Shown here: positions 61,936 to 64,000 of the stretch, piece after piece
How the letters are laid out: every line of letters begins with the position of its first letter
Numbering within the stretch: position 1 is the stretch's first letter
DNA from: Phormidium tenue FACHB-1052
GTDB lineage: Bacteria; Cyanobacteriota; Cyanobacteriia; Phormidesmidales; Phormidesmidaceae
Direction: 5' to 3'
Assembly: GCF_014696675.1 (NCBI RefSeq)
Contig: NZ_JACJQN010000001.1
Location: 186,001-250,000, forward strand
DNA: 64,000 nt
Notes under the pieces: generated by a model
Told to the model about the DNA's origin: nothing
Database searches by the model: none
Seen by the model: only the letters and a program-made list of their open reading frames with translations
Translations under genes and position numbers: made by a program

Positions 61936-63021
61936 ATGGCGTCTACAACAAACTGGCGGCGATCCGCAGAATCGGTGGCGTTGCCCGTGGGGGCGGTGCT
62001 GTCTGCCCTGGCGATCTTTGGGGTGTTTTGTGCCCTGGCCGGGGCCAACCCTCTGGCCGTGTATGCCTCTATTTATCGGGCCGCCTTTGGCAGCTGGAGC
62101 GCCTGGCAAAACACTTTGCTGCGCGCTTCACCGCTGATGCTGACGGCCCTGTGCACGGCCCTACCGGCCCGGCTGGGGCTGGTGATTATCGGCAACGAAG
62201 GGGCGCTGGTGATAGGGGGCTTAGCGGCGGTGCTGGTGGGTCTGGCCCTGGGGACGAGCCTGCCGGGGAGCCTGGTGCTACTGGCCATGGCCCTGGGCAG
62301 CTTAGTGGCCGGTGGCCTGTGGATCATGGCGGCGGGGGCACTGCGCCACTATCGGGGGGTGAATGAAACCATCAGCAGCCTGCTGCTGAACTACGTGGCG
62401 ATCGCCCTGATGAACCACCTTGTGCAAGGCCCCCTGCGCGACCCCGCCTTTGTTAGCAAGCCCTCCAGCTTTGAGATTGCCCCGGCGGCCTGGCTGGGCA
62501 GCCTGCCCGACACGCGGGTGCACTGGGGATTGATCTACGGCCTGGTGGCCTCGGCACTGGCCTACATTTTGATGCAGCGCACCACCTTTGGCTTTGCCGC
62601 CCGCACCGCTGGGGGCAACGTGCGCGCCGCCCGCATCGCCGGTCTGCCCGTGGGCAAGCTCACCCTGGCGGTGTGTTTCTTAGCGGGCTCCTGTGCTGGG
62701 CTGGCGGGCATGGTTGAGGTCGCTGCCGTACAAAAGCGGCTGAATGAGTCGATTGTGTCAAACTACGGCTACGCCGGGATTTTGGTCGCCTTTGTGGCCC
62801 GCCACAACCCTTTGGCTACGGTGCTGGTGTCGGTGCTGCTGGGGGGCATTTTGGCCAGTGGCGGCATTTTGCAGCGATCGCACAACCTGCCCGACGCCAC
62901 CGTCATGGTCTTCCAAGGCATCGTCTTTCTCTGTGTGCTCTACAGCGAATCCCTCTACGGGCGCTTCGCGGTGTTTCAGGAGCGGGAGGCCGAAGCTGAA
63001 GGTGCGGTTGTCGCCGGTTAG
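61936..63021 (+). CDS. BMP-linked ABC transporter permease (first)
   Basis: This 361-residue integral membrane protein has about ten hydrophobic segments and matches branched-chain/ribose-type permeases associated with BMP proteins (BmpC/NupP-like). [38 protein letters not shown] (core [15 protein letters not shown]) and [20 protein letters not shown] are diagnostic. It starts nine bases after the binding protein. An octamer repeat array separates it from the second permease. No ATPase gene was seen in this operon up to the window end. Confidence 0.92.
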   Translation: MASTTNWRRSAESVALPVGAVLSALAIFGVFCALAGANPLAVYASIYRAAFGSWSAWQNTLLRASPLMLTALCTALPARLGLVIIGNEGALVIGGLAAVLVGLALGTSLPGSLVLLAMALGSLVAGGLWIMAAGALRHYRGVNETISSLLLNYVAIALMNHLVQGPLRDPAFVSKPSSFEIAPAAWLGSLPDTRVHWGLIYGLVASALAYILMQRTTFGFAARTAGGNVRAARIAGLPVGKLTLAVCFLAGSCAGLAGMVEVAAVQKRLNESIVSNYGYAGILVAFVARHNPLATVLVSVLLGGILASGGILQRSHNLPDATVMVFQGIVFLCVLYSESLYGRFAVFQEREAEAEGAVVAG

Positions 63022-63049
63022 ATGGGTGGATAGGTGGCCGGGTAAATGG

Positions 63050-63121
63050 GTGGATGGGTGGATGGGTGGATGCGTGGATGGGTGGATGCGTGGATGCGTG
63101 GATGCGTGGATGCGTGGATGA
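63050..63121. repeat. nine-copy octamer tandem repeat GTGGATG(G/C)
   Basis: Nine consecutive 8-base units, GTGGATGG or GTGGATGC with a last GTGGATGA, fill 63050-63121 without gaps. Degenerate units extend back to about 63022. The array lies between two permease genes of one operon and ends just before the AGGAG ribosome site of the second. Units match those at 13573-13632 and 13755-13796. Confidence 0.92.
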
Positions 63122-63140
63122 GTAGGGGAGGAGATCAGTA

Positions 63141-64000
63141 ATGGCGACGGAAGCACTGGGCTGGTGGGGCGTGCCCCTAGGCATTTTGGCCGGTACCCTG
63201 CGGGGCAGCGTGCCCTTTTTGCTGGTCAGTTTGGGCGAATGCCTGACGGAGAAAAGCGGCAAAATCAACCTCGGACTGGAAGGCACTCTGCTGATGGGAG
63301 CGATGAGCGCCTACGCCGTCTCCTACCTGAGTTCGGGCGTTGTTGGCCCCACCTTGGCCCCCTGGCTGGGAGTACTGACGGCGGGGGTGGCGGGCATGGG
63401 GCTGGGGGCAATCCACGGCTGGCTAGCACAGCAGCCTCGGGTCAACGACGTGGCGGTGGGCATCGCCATGATTATCTTTGGTGGCGGACTGGCCAACTTT
63501 TTTGGCAAGCCGTTCATTCAGCCCCAGGCTCCCCAATTGCCCACCCTGGCGGCTGGCGGCTGGAGCAGCCTACCCCAGGTGCAGTCGGCACTGCAAATTA
63601 GCCCGCTGTTTTTGCTGGGGGTGGCGATCGTCCCGTTGATGAGCTGGTTTTTCAAATCAACTCGCTGGGGCCTCTATGTGCGGGCCGTGGGCGATAGTCC
63701 CGATGCCGCTCTGGCGATGGGCATTTCGATTTTTTGGGTGCGCATGGCCAGCATTGTGGCGGGCAGCTTTTTGGCGGGCATTGGCGGAGCCAGTCTGTCG
63801 CTGTTTTACCCCGGCGTCTGGACTGAGCGCATCTCCAGCGGGCAAGGGTTGATGGCGGTGGCCCTGGTGATTTTTGCTCGCTGGCAACCGTGGCAATGTC
63901 TGTGGGCCTCACTGCTGTTTGGCGGGGCGCAGGCGCTAGGGCCAGCGTTTCAGTCGGTGGGTATTGACTCGTACTATTACTTGTTCAACGCTGCCCCGTA
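63141..64000 (+). CDS. BMP-linked ABC transporter permease (second, 3' end outside window)
   Basis: The open frame from ATG 63141, eight bases after GGAG, continues to the window end with 286 complete codons and no stop. It is the partner of the preceding permease (NupQ-like): SLGECLTEKSGKINLGLEGTL, NDVAVGIAMIIFGGGLANFFG, RAVGDSPDAALAMGISIFWVRM and ASIVAGSFLAGIGGASLSLFY are diagnostic. The arrangement predicts a heterodimeric permease. Since most residues are present, only the last one or two helices should be missing. Confidence 0.92.
   Translation, partial: MATEALGWWGVPLGILAGTLRGSVPFLLVSLGECLTEKSGKINLGLEGTLLMGAMSAYAVSYLSSGVVGPTLAPWLGVLTAGVAGMGLGAIHGWLAQQPRVNDVAVGIAMIIFGGGLANFFGKPFIQPQAPQLPTLAAGGWSSLPQVQSALQISPLFLLGVAIVPLMSWFFKSTRWGLYVRAVGDSPDAALAMGISIFWVRMASIVAGSFLAGIGGASLSLFYPGVWTERISSGQGLMAVALVIFARWQPWQCLWASLLFGGAQALGPAFQSVGIDSYYYLFNAAP

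Noticed and set aside
63015-63125. CRISPR-like array at the octamer repeats
   Set aside because: Units are 8 bases with no spacers and no cas genes nearby, so it is a simple tandem repeat.

Overview
The window is chromosomal DNA from a cyanobacterium. A complete phycocyanin operon, a membrane-type CpcL linker, several cyanobacteria-only families (DUF2396/TIGR02652, DUF3153, Npun_R2821/R2822) and very frequent HIP1 octamers (GCGATCGC) all point there. GC content is high for the phylum, and the short octamer and AAAATTC-type intergenic repeats resemble filamentous Leptolyngbya/Nodosilinea-type genomes. That genus-level guess is inference only. No rRNA, tRNA, CRISPR array, transposase, prophage or integrase was recognised.

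Layout. 1-5011: a truncated membrane protein with two WTLG-type repeats, recJ, sfsA and a WecG/TagA glycosyltransferase. 5161-12685: the light-harvesting block. On the minus strand it reads cpcB-cpcA-cpcC1-cpcC2-cpcD-cpcE-cpcF; on the plus strand a CpcS/CpeS-type bilin lyase and cpcL, a linker with a C-terminal membrane helix. The genes for phycocyanin subunits, rods, rod cap, alpha-subunit chromophorylation and a membrane-anchored rod are therefore contiguous. 12799-24804: a ZIP transporter, avtA, rimM, a zinc metallopeptidase, a phosphate-binding-like protein fused to three DUF4912 domains, a YidB-like protein, TPR and gamma-carbonic-anhydrase proteins, DUF2396, a VOC protein and an orphan AAA ATPase with a degraded Walker B. 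25009-32682: dps, an orphan archaeal/eukaryal-type PheT-like gene, slipin, gloA, a small outer-membrane protein and a Ski2-type RNA helicase.

32904-40663 is a surface-glycan cluster: two GT4 glycosyltransferases, an HepA/MsbA-like ABC exporter with an unusual C-terminal H-box-like tail, a GT10 fucosyltransferase-like gene and two tandem Npun_R2821/R2822 transferases. It is followed by vapBC, endonuclease V, a YyaL-like protein, a MidA-type methyltransferase, rqcH, remA, sufE, metK, an FHA protein and pgl. 51649-53320 holds ureA and ureB separated by an S41-type protease gene, with no ureC next to them. A Ca-type P-ATPase, DUF3153, LapA-like, scpA and sugar nucleotidyltransferase genes follow. 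The window ends inside a BMP-family nucleoside-type ABC transporter operon (binding protein, permease, permease).

Best leads for new biology: the orphan archaeal-type PheT homologue, the PBP-DUF4912x3 receptor-like protein, the pseudo-AAA protein whose N-terminus resembles ATPases of extracellular contractile injection systems, the ABC exporter with an H-box-like tail lacking its histidine, and the protease gene inside the urease locus. All functional statements come from reading motifs; no database search was run.
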